Source: Euleptes europaea
Lineage: Eukaryota > Chordata > Lepidosauria > Squamata > Sphaerodactylidae
Reading direction: 5' to 3'
Length of the DNA: 64,000 bases
NCBI RefSeq assembly: GCF_029931775.1
Contig: NC_079328.1
Location: 9,662,501-9,726,500 of the forward strand
In this document: positions 11,758-24,714 of the stretch, in pieces
Layout of the letters: every line of letters begins with the position of its first letter
How positions within the stretch are numbered: position 1 is the first letter of the stretch
The notes under the pieces: generated by a model
What the model saw: only the letters and a program-made list of their open reading frames with translations
Told to the model about the DNA's origin: nothing
The model's database searches: none
Position numbers and translations under genes: made by a program

Positions 11758-13931
11758 ATGTTTAGCTATATTTGAGAGCCCACATACGTAAAAAATGGGG
11801 ACTGTATAGATGCATGTGCAAAAGTGCAGTTTTGTGTCGAGGCATAAAAGTTTCCTTGGAACAGGTGGCAGCTTTACATTTGATGCACTCTTTTCAACCC
11901 AACAATTTGTGAAAGAATAATACATATTTTAGTTTTGTGTCATTTTCCTTGGGTTATCCTCTTCCTACCCATCCCCACACAAAACACACATTCAAACAGT
12001 CCAGGAGTAAGCTGAAAAAAGAACCTTTGTTACAACTCTGCCGGCATCAGCACAGGAGAAGGTGACAAGTAGATACCTACAGCCCATGGCCATGTGCCAG
12101 CCAAAGGTCCCTTGTGGTGGTGGCACTGCCACTGGGCCTCAGCAGAGCTTAGTCTGGCCACCAGCAGAGTAGAGGCCCTTGAAGGACTTTCCCAGTAAGT
12201 CAAAAGGCCCACCTTTTGCATGCTCTTTTCCCTTCATGATTTACCTTCTTGTACATTCAAGCCTTTTTTGTGTATAGAGGACTATCGATCTGGTATGGTA
12301 GCCATCCATTAATTAGATACAAGCTCACAATCAGTTGGTTAACAAATCAACATCGTAATGTGAACTGTACTCATATTTTCCCCGGATGAACTGAACATGT
12401 GCTTCAGTTCTCAAGTGAACACAAACCAAACTAGTTATGAAGTTTTACGTTGGCTTTCCACCGAACTGCTTTGTCACACAAAGTCAGAGTAAGTTACGTT
12501 GTAACCAGATTGTGTTGAAAATTCGGTGATTTCATTCCTTGTGGGAGGTGCCATCCCTGCTTTATGGCTCAGACTTTGAACGCAATCCTGAAGTGGGGGT
12601 AGATTTGTGGCAGCCAGGAGCAGCGGAGCCATGCCACCTCCTCAGAGACTTCCCAGCTGTTTCAGACACAAAAAAACCCTTAAAAAAAATAAAATTAAGG
12701 GAAAAGGCCCCACTGCGAACAGCAATGCAGCGATGCCATTGCAGTAGGAGGCATTCCCAGCACAAGCAGGGTTAGGAAGCTGCCTAACGGCAGCTCCGTC
12801 CCCCAAAACACCCCAGGAATGCCTTCCGGGAGCCCGGTGTGGGGACTTGCGCCAGGAGAATGCAAATGGCCCCATGCCAGCATGCGTGCCAGTTTGCATG
12901 GCACAAGTGGCACAGACACCACCGTAGGGGTCACGCCAGCTCCTAAGATCATTTTCCCCCCTCTTCAGGATTGCAGTTTGTCAACTAGAAAAAAACAAGC
13001 ATCTGATACAATAGACATTGCCCAGTTTTTATCAGGTATAAGCATGCATGAATTGAAGATGAACACACACTTCTACCATACTCCACAGAGAAACTTCTAC
13101 CAGCTTTAACAGCACTGTTATTAAGACTGTCTGATTAAAGAAATCTGAGTCAATTAATCGTATGAATTTTCATGAACTGATAAAATCTACATAACTTGCA
13201 AGTGAATAAAACAGTTGTTTGAAGAGGGAAAACATACTTTCTTAGAAGCCTGGCCATATATCATCTTAGATGAGGCACATCGTACAGTATGAGAGTAATC
13301 GTGGAATGCTTCCTGTAAAATGACACCTGATACCTCCAGTAATGTGTCAGTAATCGAAGTACAAATGGAAAAATAGTTAACATTTTTAATATGTTGCCTA
13401 AAGAGTCAATCAGAGATGCTAATCAATCATTCTAATCATTTCATTATTACTTATAAAGCACCTAAAATAACTAAATGCTTTAAAAAAATTAATTAGCTGG
13501 CCCTGTTCACAGACGAAATAAAGAATGAGAGAACTCATATATAAAGAGAAAAAAAAAGAATGAGAGAACTGACCAGCATTGAATATCAGTAGCTCTTCAT
13601 AGCTATTGGTGTGCTGAGATTTCTGTGCTTAGTAAGTGCAGCAGAAATAACTCACTGTGCCCAAAGACTGCCTTTACTATGAAGCAGCAGGGTTACAGGA
13701 ATATCACTTTCTCCTGCTGCTTGGCTTTTTCAAAGCACCCATGATGCCCGGGGGGTGGGTGGGATGCCACTGTAGGAATGCCATGGCTCTTGAGATCAGG
13801 AAGTTGGGCTCAAGATGTGCTCAGTCTTGACAGGGGGTGTTTTCTGATTCCAGCCCTTGATAATGCCTCTGCATGCCATTATTATCCATATACCTGTATG
13901 CCTAAGCTTAGGAGATGCTTGGTTGTGAAAA

Positions 13932-14143
13932 ATGCTGTCAAGTTGCAGGCAACTTAAGGTGACTGTAAGGGTGATTGTAAGGGTTTTCAAGGCAAGAGAC
14001 ACACAGAGGTGGTTTGCCATTGCCTGCCTCTGCATAGCAACCCTGGGCTTCCTTGGTGGTCTCCCATTCAAGGACTAGCCAGAGCCGACCCTTCCGAAAT
14101 CTGACAAGATTGAGCTAGCCTGAGCCATCCAGGTGAGGGTGAG
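13932..14143 (-). repeat. 5S-rRNA-derived SINE
   Basis: The - strand begins with a degraded 5S rRNA promoter region (on +: tggtctcccattcaaggac, ccgacccttccgaaatctga, complement of the 5S internal control region). It ends in the BovB-like tail (on +: ctgtcaagttgcaggcaact). The body is gaggtggtttgccattgcct. Confidence 0.75.
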
Positions 14144-14393
14144 GAGATGCTTAACTGTGGTTAAAAGGATGAGAAATACGTGACACAATATCCAGGGCAA
14201 AGACTGGGAAAGAGGAAGCAGAACCAGTGGAAGCCTCTTGTGCGTGGCCTCCTGTGGGCCTGCAAGAGGCCTTGGAGTAGAGAAGGGCAATCTGCTTCGC
14301 AGATCATGTAGTGCTACCATTTCAGTAGCAAGCTTGAGTGGAGTCCCAGTGGAGTCAGGACCAGGATACTAAGTTAATTCTGTTTGTGCTGTA

Positions 14394-14643
14394 GAGCCAG
14401 CGTGGTGTAGTGGTTAAGAGTGGCGGACTCTAATCTGGTGAACCAGGTTGGTTTCCCTACTCCTCCACATGAAGCCTGCTGGGTGACCTTGGGCTAGTCA
14501 CAGTTCTCTGAGAACTCTCTCAGCCCCACCTACCTCACAAGGTGCCTGTTGTGGGGAGAGGAAGGGAAGGTGATTGTAAGCCGGTTGGAGACTTCTTAAA
14601 GGTAGAGAAAATCGGGGTATAAAACCAACTCTCCTTCTTCTTC
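14394..14643 (+). repeat. tRNA-derived SINE (longer subtype)
   Basis: Full-length: gagccagcgtggtgtagtgg at the head, ccagcgtgg/ttggtttccc promoter blocks, a body with gctgggtgaccttgggctag, and a (cttctt) tail after tataaaaccaactctcc. Confidence 0.82.
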
Positions 14644-16580
14644 TAGTAGGAACAAACACATGTTGATAGAATTGGGTTGGCAAAAGCCATGCATTTGCTC
14701 ATTTGAAGAAAAGGTTTCAGAAAAGTGGACCAGTGTTTAGTCTTCAAGCTTGACGTGTCCGACAGTAGGATATAACTTCCAAATTCTGTGGCATCCTCAA
14801 AACCTTTATCAGAAAGCACACATTTAATACTTGAGGGAGTAGATCCTTCAAAGGGTTAATTGAAATGGGCTGACTTGACTGTAGAGAGGACTGAGCTAAT
14901 CGCAGCTACGGCCAAGTGCATCTGTTCACCATGAGGTCATTCGTGGGCATACAAATGAATCGGAAAAGAAAGCATCAGTGCGACACTTTTTACAATTTGC
15001 ACAGAAACAGATACATGCAAACTACAAATTATGGCATTTGAAATCCTTCACGCTGTCGCCGAGCAAAGAAAAAACTATGAAAGCCTCCATAACTTGATGG
15101 AAAATGAGCTGCCTAATATTATAGCATAGTCGAGGGATAGATGTGTTATGGAGGCCGCTCTTAAGGAATTGCAGCATATTCATCTGCACTAATAGTAATT
15201 TTAAATTTTATCTCCAGATTGTGCTTCATAAATGATCATAATTCTTTCATTTCAACAATAATAAGCCAGTCAGAACAACCCTGTTTTAAATATATCTTAC
15301 CTTTTTAGACTTCAAAGATAATCACATAGCCTTTTAAAATACAACAGCGGGTTCTGAATTTGATTTTTATTTTTGTTTTCAATTAATTTACATTTGTTTT
15401 GTTTCCTGAGCTGTATTCTTACTCCATCAGGCAAATGTTAATTTAGCTGATGCAACTATTTCAGATGACCGAATACATTATTCTTTTTGCATTATTTACA
15501 TTATTCTTTTTGCACAATCTTATCTAGAAATCTAAGCAAATTTTCTTGAGTAGCATAATTACATCATGATGATTTCTACTTGACATGTAATACAGGCTGC
15601 CTTGTGTGTAGATAAATCAGCTGCTATTTTGTTATTTTGCTGTAGAAAACTTAATTGTGTGAATATGCCAACAAACATGATATTACATGGGAAAAAATAT
15701 GTAGTACTAGAATATATAGTCTTGAATCTCACCTAGAATTTCCATGAGTTCAAGGAGAGGGAGAATTTTCACCAGTTCCCACCTCCCACAGGAGACCTCT
15801 GCCCCCCTCAACTGTTCCTGAGGTTTTCAGTCCCCCAGGAGCTGGAATTGCGGGGGGGGGGGGTTGCTGCCACAGGAGGGCAGTTAAAGCCCCCACCCCC
15901 GACCTTGCAGAATTTCTAGGTGGAATCCAAGCCATAGTGTATGTACAAAGTTAGAGTTTTGACCTAGATTTTAAAAAAAAATTGTTTTCATTATAAGCAG
16001 TCTAAGTGCCCATTTATATGTGCAGTTTATGACATTGTACAATCCTCCTGTGCGACAGTACCATCTCGCAGTTGGGAAGGAGGGGTGTAAGTGCCAAAAT
16101 GTTGGCTCCTCATCAGGATCTGTTTTGGTTTTTGAGCTTGGGATGAATAACTATGGAGCTATGGCCAAACAAAATACTATCCCCCACACATACAAACACA
16201 CGAGTCAGATCCCACAAGCTGTCTTTAGATACAGTGACACCAGCTGGAATATATCTGTATTGTATTCCCAAGTAATTGATATCATTGTGGTGTACTGATA
16301 AAAGTTCATTGGACTGGCTATAAAGGCCTGTTTTAATACCACAGCACAATTGTGGCTCCTGTACTGACTTTTCAGGGCAAGAATTGGCCCACTATGTATT
16401 TTCTTGATGGGGGGAGGGGTGGTAAACTGTTCTAATCTTAAACTCCTTACTTTAAAATAAACAGATTTTACTAACTGCTTTGTGTCTTTGTAAAATAACA
16501 CTAACATAAATCTTTGGCCCCAGATTTTATTTGGAGCAGTCATGAACAAGGTCAAAAACAGTAAAGTAACAAGTAGTGTT

Positions 16581-16750
16581 GGACACATGAAGCTGCCGTA
16601 TACTGAATCAGACCCTTGCTCCATCAAAGTCAGTATTGTCCACTCAGACTGGCAGCAGCTCTCCAGGGTCTCAGGTGGAGGTCTTTCACATCACCTATAA
16701 CCTGATCTTTTTAACTGGAGATGCCGGAGATTGAACCTGGGACCTTTTCG
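16581..16750 (-). repeat. Second tRNA-derived SINE family (GTGGCTCAGTGG type)
   Basis: On + the 3' end is ggacacatgaagctgccgta; internal phrases are ccagggtctcaggtggaggt and ctggagatgccggagattga. The B-box complement is ttgaacctgggacctt. The 5' head is lost. Confidence 0.75.
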
Positions 16751-17715
16751 GTTTTTTAAAAAGGCTATTCAGAGGAGGACAGCTGATGAACAGCCCAGAT
16801 GTGATTCAAATTCAGTGGTCTACTGGAATATTTTAATTACTTTGACATAGGTGAACACCTTTAGGTATCCAAACTAAGGTCTTGCCTGGCATGAGAGGCC
16901 CCAGGAACAAATAATAACAAGTGGCAAGCCATTTAAAAAAATCTTTATCATGGTAAAGAAGAGAGTTTGTCCCATAATATTTTGAGCATCTTCTAATAAC
17001 TTCAAATGGAAGCTGTTATCCCATTCTGTACTTACTGATAGAACATTAATACATACCCAACCTCAAGCAGACCATTTGTGATCCCAAACTGATTGGAGTA
17101 AGCTATCATCCCACTATTAGTTTTTCCTCCTTTAGGGTTTTCCACTAGTGTTTGTTCTTCCATTGGTGCAATCCCCTTTTCAGACTGCATTGAGTTGCCC
17201 CACCATAGAGCATATTTATAGGTCAAATTCATTAAAAATACGGGTTTCAGAACCTGTGTAGGCCAGGGAGAAGGGAGTGAATCTCACAGATCTGTTGCAC
17301 TAGTTGAGTCACTTTGTGCTGGCAGAAGGCTCCTTTCCCCAGAGCAAAACTCATCCAGTAGTGCAAGAGAGCCATGGAATCCAACTGCAAAGGGTGGGAG
17401 GGGGGATACGATCCAGAAAATTCTGACTGGTAGAGCTTCAATGGCATAAATATTTCAAATAATCTTGTATCTTGGCCGTTGTGAAGTCTAGCCTAGATAC
17501 ATTAGACCAGACTCTTCTCTGAGATGTGTTTTAAAAGCTGGGCCCAATCCACTGGGAAATTCTCTTGCACAGTCCCCACTCAGATGTTTAGGTGTTGGAA
17601 GATCTAGTGGATTATTTCTCATGTATTGAAAGATCCAGTTTCCAGAACTGGCCAAAGGCCAGTTTGTTTTCCCAAACAAAAAAGAACAATCAAGCTTAAA
17701 GCTATAGTGATATGT

Positions 17716-18190
17716 CAGTTACCATTTGGTGGGGAGGCTATGGCAAGGAAAATGACACTAATGTGGGCAGGACTTGCAAAAAATGAGCACCGTCTTGTCC
17801 ACAGCATGCAAATATGCTCTGGCCATGATCTTTCCCAAAAGATTGCCTCGAACTAGGGGGGTTACCGCACTTTGTATTCCCAGCGATGTATTAAGAGTTT
17901 GAAAATGTTATAAAAAACATTGCTTTAAAAGGGTTTTTGGATACCACGGCTTATAAATGGTTGGAAGACGTCTTCACAGCTAAAGGGGCCAAACAAAGTG
18001 CGAACAGTATTTTTTATAGCGTTTTCAAACTCTTAATACATCGCTGGGAATACATAGAAAGTGCGAACAGTATTTTTTATAACGTTTTCAAACTCTTAAT
18101 ACATCGCTGGGAATACAAGTGCGGTAACCCCCTAGGTTTGGGAAAGATTTGGGCAAAGTAAAGAGAATTCAGGTAGAGGAAGATACCGTA
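17716..18190. mobile_element. Relative of the 8436-8964 element, interrupted by the element at 17854
   Basis: aaaatgacactaatgtgggc, acagcatgcaaatatgctct and, beyond the insertion, tttgggaaagatttgggc... aggtagaggaagatacc correspond in order to phrases in the first copy. The ends are not well defined. Confidence 0.55.
17854..18134. mobile_element. Inverted-repeat DNA element with a duplicated right arm
   Basis: The left end taggggggttaccgcacttt mirrors the right end aagtgcggtaaccccctag. The arms are about 60-70 bp (including cccagcgatgtattaagagt and its complement). The right arm occurs twice in tandem (about 17995-18055 and 18057-18134). It is inserted into an older element of the 8436-8964 type. 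Confidence 0.8.
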
Positions 18191-18685
18191 AGAGGACTGC
18201 ATTGCATAAAAGCTTTAAAAAACCCTGCTCCACTTTGAATGCCTTACTGAAGCAAACCCTCCAAGTGAAAGCAACCTCAATGTTTCCTAGCCAGGTAACA
18301 GTGCCAGCACATTAGCCTGTGTCAGTTGCTGGCACGCAAGTCTTCCACAAACATATAACCAGTTTCTCCAGCTACTGTATGACAGTTATACTGAAGAAAA
18401 TATTTCTACTGGGACAGATGGAAGACAAACAATTTTTTTCATATTTGATTGATTATTTAGAACCATTAAATCAGGCACCATCACACACACGCAGAGAGCA
18501 GTTCTTATCCCTCTCTTCTGGGTCATTAAAGGTGAATGTGTATGATCACCTTTATTTCTATGGCAACAGACTGATACAGACAGAATTGTGACTTCTCTAA
18601 AGGACTAAGCAACAACAGCATAGAAGAGGAGGAAAAATGCCTCGGGGCCTTTTCAGATGATCAGATGCTAAGCAAAAGGACCACA

Positions 18686-18780
18686 GAATGGTAGCCAAGT
18701 GTCTTGTGATACCTTAAAGGCTGAACTAATTTATTATGGCTGTAAGCGTTGAGTACCAGAGTCTGCTGTGTCTTATACCT
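18686..18780 (-). repeat. Fragment of the TTTAAGGTGCCACAAGAC repeat
   Basis: On - ttagttcagcctttaaggta then tcacaagacacttggctac. The same phrase family occurs at 62.75 and 63.47 kb. Probably part of a Penelope-like or related retroelement. Confidence 0.45.
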
Positions 18781-19862
18781 GCAGTGATATCCTCCATCAT
18801 GTATAGGTACAAATAGAAGGGTAGAGGACAGAAAAATGGAAAGATGTTAACGACGAATTGGCTGTCTTCCTGGCATTCAGCCTTTTCTGCCCATGCACAC
18901 CTCTCTTACCGTACAGCCACCCACACCCCAAGATTGCTGGGTGTGGTGCTGGTGACTGAACACCACCACGCCAGACTTTTTTATGCAGAAAAATTACAGG
19001 AAAATTACAGATAGCAGCTGCCAAGATCAGTGTGCCTATATTGGAAGATGCGCTTGTGCCATTCTTTAGATAGCATTAGCTGCATACCTTCCCCACCCCC
19101 CTCCTTCAAGGATAATTGTGTGGATTTTTTTTCCTTTTGGCCCTAGTTATACCTCACTTTTTGGCACAGACTACTTTTTAATGCCGCTTCCAGTTACGTA
19201 GCATACCAAATTAAAGGTTACGAAAGCAATTATGGGTTGTCTTATGCATTTAATCATTTTTATACATTGATCTGTTTTAAGAGGGAAAAAATGTTCATCA
19301 TCTGTGGCAAGGCAATCACGTCTCTTTCCTGTTTGGGGAACAAAAGGGTTTTATAGCCTGGGAATCAATATCCAGAACAAAAGCAATGTGTGACTTTTTG
19401 GAACCTTTGTTTCTTCCAGCTTGCCCACTTGATTGTTTGCCCCGTTGTTTGTTTGCTGCATTAATGGGGATCCTGGACACAATCACATTTACCAGAATTT
19501 GCCGCTTAACCAGCATCTCACCAGCAATTTTTATCTTTAAAGGCACTAAATTAGTGACTAAATGACAGTTCCCACCTTGTGCTAAAGGTTGTATATGTGA
19601 AAATGTTCAGCACTTTTTCACTCTCTCTTAGAAATTGCACTCAAGTGAAGACCTCAGATTCCAGGTGTAGTTTTCCTTCAAAGTTTCAGTGGCTCTGTAC
19701 CAGGGTGGAGTGTGATATTAAAAGATCCCGGAAGCAAGCTGATCAGTGGCCTCTGCAGAGCTGATCAGCTCAGCGTGCCTGTACCCACAGCCATTGCTGC
19801 AGTGGCCATGGTGGTCCAAATAGCACTGGGAATCAGCTCAGCTTGCTCCCAGCTCTCTAGAG

Positions 19863-20054
19863 CAGGGGTGTCAAATGTAAGGCCCGCAGGCCGAATCCGG
19901 CCCCTTGAGCGCTCTTATCCGGCCCGCAAGCCAGCCAAGGCAGCCAACACCCCCCCCCCCAGGCCCGATCTGGGCTGGCGAGGCATGACCCATCCCAACC
20001 AAGTGACATTTATGTCACATCCAGCCCTCATAACAAATGAGTGTGACACCTCTG
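19863..20054. mobile_element. hAT-type non-autonomous element
   Basis: Begins caggggtgtcaaatgtaagg and ends gagtgtgacacctctg, hAT-style inverted termini, with the phrase aggccgaatccggccccttg inside. It is flanked by 8-bp ctctagag and tcctagag, consistent with a slightly worn 8-bp target duplication. Confidence 0.78.
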
Positions 20055-22673
20055 TCCTAGAGGTTCTCCAGGGCAGCAGCTCACCAGGAACTTTCCTGAT
20101 AAGTTAAAAGGCGAGTCCTCCCCAGTCTGTACCATCAGGTGCTGCAGCTTTATTGAAGTTTTCTGCGATCATTGTGGGAGACCACTGGGAGCTCTGTATA
20201 AGAACAGGATGTAAATCTAATACATCTTGTGTGTGATTTATTTATTTAAATTATTTGTAGGCTGTGCACTCAGCTGGCAGGCTCCTGAGGCAGCCTGCCA
20301 AAATATCACTAAAACCCTATCGTGTGGATATGTATATGTTTCTCTGTATTTATAAAATGTAGAACAGAGGGTTGAAGATCATCCTATGGCCAGAGGCCAT
20401 GAAGTTAAGAGACGTATCCCATCATAGTTTTCCACTTCTTATTTTCCAGCCAGCAGTGTGTGTGGCTGGGGGTAGGGGGAATGTAATTTGCCACCAACAT
20501 CTCACTTGGTAATGGTGCTGATGATGTTCATTAGTTCTATTACCAAATGATAGGCGCTGGAGGTATCATTCACATTAACTCACACAACCTGTGTGTGTGT
20601 GTGTGTTTTTCCCCAGTATAATGTGAAAGCAATGTGTACAAGGCTGTCATTAGAGCAGCAGGTGCGTGATACCCATATTTACATGATTTTGTGTTCTTTC
20701 TCTTTAGATTAAAATATGTAAAGGTCTCATTACAGTAATTGAGAAAGGTAAGAGGTTGTTCGCATGGTGTCATGCTCCATTTACTAACCAGATTCCTTCC
20801 GTCACTCGCATAAAGCTGGGACAGCGCTCACTTAATCCGGGCTGCTCTCTTCCTTCTGGGCTGGGTGCTGGGCTAGAAAAAGTGGCCCCTTGCTATGCCA
20901 CCCCGCTCCGCAGCCAGCTCTAAGAATCCTGCCGCTAGCATCGCGTTGCCCCTGCATGTCTAAACTTCACAGGGAAGCACTGTTTTCTTTCTTTCTTCTG
21001 CTCCTGTTTGCTTCGGGCGGAATCTGACACCAGCACCTGCCGCGGTGGAAAATGTCTTTGTTGCTTTGCACTTTTGTTCGAATTGCTGCAGGGGAGCCAA
21101 TGGGCATTAAGCCAGCTTGCTTTTTTTGTCCTTGTTGTCGCCTAAGCACCCTGGAATAGGATCTTGAGATGGTGCTGATAAGGAGCGGCACGTGCTGCGC
21201 CGGACTTTGCGCTCACTCCGCTTAATAAGGGGCTCTTTTTCTGGGGAGGGCAGATTGCTGAGCTTGGGCCTATGAATGGAACAGCTGGGGGAGGAAAAAG
21301 GAAACAAAAGAGGGGAAAACACAGGCTGCCCTGAACCTGGCAATTGGGGGTATCGTTTCAGAGGCGGAGAGCAGGCTGGCCACACGCCAGGTGTGACCTT
21401 TGCAGTCTGTTTGGTTCTGCCTGTTTGGGTAATTTCCAGAGCATGGCTGCAAAGGAAGGAAGGAAGCCACTCGCAGCAGAGCCAAGCTCAGGGTCCACGG
21501 TTGTCGAGGCACCAAATTAACTCTTACAAAGCCGCCTCCCAAAGAAATGGAACCAAGGAGGCTTAAAGAATAAATAACCTGTCAAGCTGCCAGGTGATCA
21601 GATTGGTGGATGATTCTCTGCTGAAAATGCCCCCTGTCTTGTCAGTGGTGTGTTCAGGATTAGATTTTTTAGTAAGCCTTTATGGTTAAATGATATCTCT
21701 AAAACATTTGTGTTTCAATGGCTAATGTACATTCATTGGTAGCAGGTTTTCAACTCTTTTACACTCCATTGAAACCAGTGGAACTTTCTTCCTAGTGATA
21801 AGTAGGTTTCCTTCTCCTAAGAGAGAAGCCATGTTGTGAAAAATCTGCCAGCCAAAGTATTCTCTTGAGAGCAGACTCACAGGCAGAGAAATCACCTGTT
21901 TTATACTGGACTGAGGGCCCTCACACTGACTCGGGTACATTCATATGCTCTTCATTGGAGGTGGGGGGGGGGTATTGCCCTTTCACTGCAATGGACTGGA
22001 ATATGATTAAAGTTCCCTATTCTGTGGCAAAATAAAACTCCAGGCTAGTCGAATCAGCACCAGCTGGCTTGCCAGTAAAACTCTTAGAATATTTGCTTAT
22101 GAGACATCTGTATCTTCTGTGGTTCTTATTTGCTCCTTCTGCAGCTGCTGCCTCCCATCAATCAAGACCCGTTTAGATGGGGCGAGGAGGCATGTTTTGC
22201 AGTTAAGCTCTTGGCAGTGGGAAGTTTTGACTGTTGGAATGTGCTGCCTTGAAAGGCCTGCTGGAATGTTGCCCTTACAAAGGGCTGAGGTGTGGCTGCC
22301 CTTCGCTTGCTTGTTTGCACTGGGACGCTTTTTCAGATTTCACAGGAGTTCTCTTGTTGAGGGGAGGGGCTTGCATGAGCGCTGTTGCTTGAGCATTTGG
22401 GGGAAATGGCATTATTTTGGCCATCTGTCAGTCTGCTCAACTGCAGGAATGTAAAACACAGCCCCCTCCCTATTTTTCCTCCTAAGGGAAAGTATAGCTC
22501 CTTAACAGTTCAATCAAAGATCTACATAATTCATACACAGTCATCCTATTTGCCGGTTTGCTTTACATTTGCAGTTCACTAAACACTGTTAGTCAATTAT
22601 CAGAATCCCCACTTATTCAACAAATTCCAAAGTGAGCAATTAACTTAACCAATTTTTTTAATAAGATATACAA

Positions 22674-22762
22674 TCAGTGCAATCCTAAACAGAGTTACAC
22701 CATTCAAAGCCCATTGACTTCAATGGACTTCAGAGGATGTGACTCTGCAGGGACTGCAATGC
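22674..22762. mobile_element. Compact palindromic element (GCAATCCTAA arms)
   Basis: tcagtgcaatcctaaacaga and gactctgcagggactgcaat flank cccattgacttcaatggact, forming a near-palindrome of about 90 bp. A more worn relative lies at 41176-41268 (gagcaatcctactcaatcta...ttcttaggatcgcactga). Confidence 0.6.
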
Positions 22763-23267
22763 AGAACTTTTTAAATCACTCTGGCATAGTTGCCTGATGG
22801 ACTTTATATAAGTTGCTACTGAGGAGCAATTTGAGTCCAGGGCATTTAAAATCAATATATATGGCCAAATATGTGGATACTTAAATCCAGAAATTGGAGC
22901 CATGGATGGACAGATCACTCTACAAACCTGAAAAACAGCCCACGTTTGCAGAAAAATCTGAAATCTTAAAAAAAAAATACATTGGGAATTAAATGCCCCC
23001 CAAATAATAGAAGCATTGCCTCTAGCTTAAAGAAAAAAATGTCCTCAGTTGCCAGCCACAACAGTATTGCCCACCTTTAAGCCTTGTTTTCTGTCAGTGA
23101 AAGACAGGAGGAGGGGGCATGTCCCTTTCCAGGGCTGTTTTGGCCTGTGACGGAGGCCTGTGACGGAGGCCCAGCATCAACTAGCAGGTGACGTACTACC
23201 AAGCGACTTGCATGACTCACCCAGGAGTGGCTGCTTGCTACTGTTCAACAGCAGCCATCCCATCAAA

Positions 23268-23682
23268 GCCAGTGTGGTGTAGTGGTTAGAGTTTCAGACT
23301 AGGATCTGGGAAACTGAGATTCAAGTGACCATTCCGCCATGGAAGCTCATTGAGTTACCTTGGGCCACCTGACATTCTCAGCCCAGCCTGCCTCACAGGG
23401 TTGTTGTGAGCATAAAATGGAGAAGAGAATGATGTAAACTGCTTTGATCCCCACTAAGAAAAGAGGCAGCATATAAATCAAAGCGGCTTCAATCACCTTC
23501 CTTTCCTCTCCCCACAGCAGGCACCTTGTGAGGCAGATGGGGCTGAGAGAGTTCTGAGAGAACTGTGACTGGCCCAACGTCACCCAGCAGTCTTCACGTG
23601 GAGGAGTGGGGAAACCAACCCAGTTCTCCAGATTAGAGTCCACCGCTCCTAACCACCACTCTTAACCACTACACCACACTGC
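23268..23682. repeat. Head-to-head pair of tRNA-derived SINEs
   Basis: A + copy (23268 to about 23479; gccagtgtggtgtagtggtt at its head) is followed immediately by a - copy (about 23480-23682) ending at rc ttaaccactacaccacactg. The tails meet in the middle, a juxtaposition also seen at 3.57-4.02 kb. Confidence 0.78.
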
Positions 23683-24104
23683 CCACTAGTATCTTTATCA
23701 CAAAGAGTTGCACTAGAAAAGAGCTCTTGTCTATGAAAACATCCTATGTGATCACAGTAGTAGACAGCTAAACCCAGAACTGTGCCACCACATTATGGGT
23801 CTATTGTCCAGGGTCTCTTACAAATGGCACTTGTCTTTCCCAGAAAAATAGCATGCCTTTAACTCTCCATACTCATCAGCTGAGAGAGTGTTGTCATTTA
23901 TTCAATGTATGAGATTAAGGCTTTACAAACAAACCACCTATTCTGGAGTGGCCCTTTTCCTTTCCCTCTTGTGCATGCAGGCCTAGCCAACTGATCCTAG
24001 CCATGTGCCCATAAAGGGAGAGACAGGAAGTCCTTTCCCTGTCCCAGAAAGGGATCCATACTGCAGAAAGGTGAGGCAAGGAAAGGGCAAGTAATTAGAC
24101 AGGA

Positions 24105-24335
24105 TGAGCCAGCATGGGGGTGTGGTTAAGAGTGGCGGATTCTAATCTTGAGACCCAGGTTCAATTCCCCACTCTCCCACATGAAGCCTGCTGGGTGACC
24201 TTGGGCCAGTCACAGCTCTGTCAGAACTCTCTCAGCCCACGCAGAGGGAGGCAATGGCAAAACCACCTCCCAGCGTCTCTTGCCTTGAAAATCCTATGGG
24301 ATTGCCATAAGTTAGCTGTGACTTGATGGCCCTTT
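24105..24335 (+). repeat. Chimeric SINE: tRNA-type head with BovB/5S-SINE-type body and tail
   Basis: The first half is the tRNA-type SINE (gtggttaagagtggcggatt, gctgggtgaccttgggccag). It then switches to the body and tail found in the 5S-rRNA SINEs of this window: ggaggcaatggcaaaacc, cttgccttgaaaatcctatg, gccataagttagctgtgactt. Confidence 0.7.
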
Positions 24336-24396
24336 CCACCACTACTAATTAGACAGGGAATCAGAGTGGGGAAGGCCTGGGAATTAAAATATAAAG

Positions 24397-24714
24397 AGAA
24401 GAAGAAGAGTTGATTTTTATATGCCGACTTTCTCTACCACTTAAGGGAGACTCAAACCGGCTTACAATCACCTTCCCTTCCCCTCCTCACAACAGACACC
24501 CTGTGAGGTAGAAGGGGCTGAGAGAGCTCTAACAGAGCTGTAACTTGCCCAAGATCACCCAGCTGGCTTCATGTGTAGGAGTGGAGAAACCAACCCAGTT
24601 CACCAGATTAGCGTCTGCAGCTCATGTGTAGGAGTGGGGAAATCAAACCCGGTTCTCCAGATCAGAGTCCACCGCTCCAAACCACCACTCTTAACCACTA
24701 CACCACGCTGGCTC
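24397..24714 (-). repeat. tRNA-derived SINE (longer subtype)
   Basis: On + it reads gaagaagaagagttgatttt at the tail and ccactacaccacgctggctc at the head. The head block is duplicated (two ccagatta/ccagatca B-box-like segments). Well preserved. Confidence 0.82.

Noticed and set aside
14394-14643. A tRNA gene at the SINE head
   Set aside because: A- and B-box-like words are present, but there is no foldable cloverleaf, and the same head recurs at many SINE copies.
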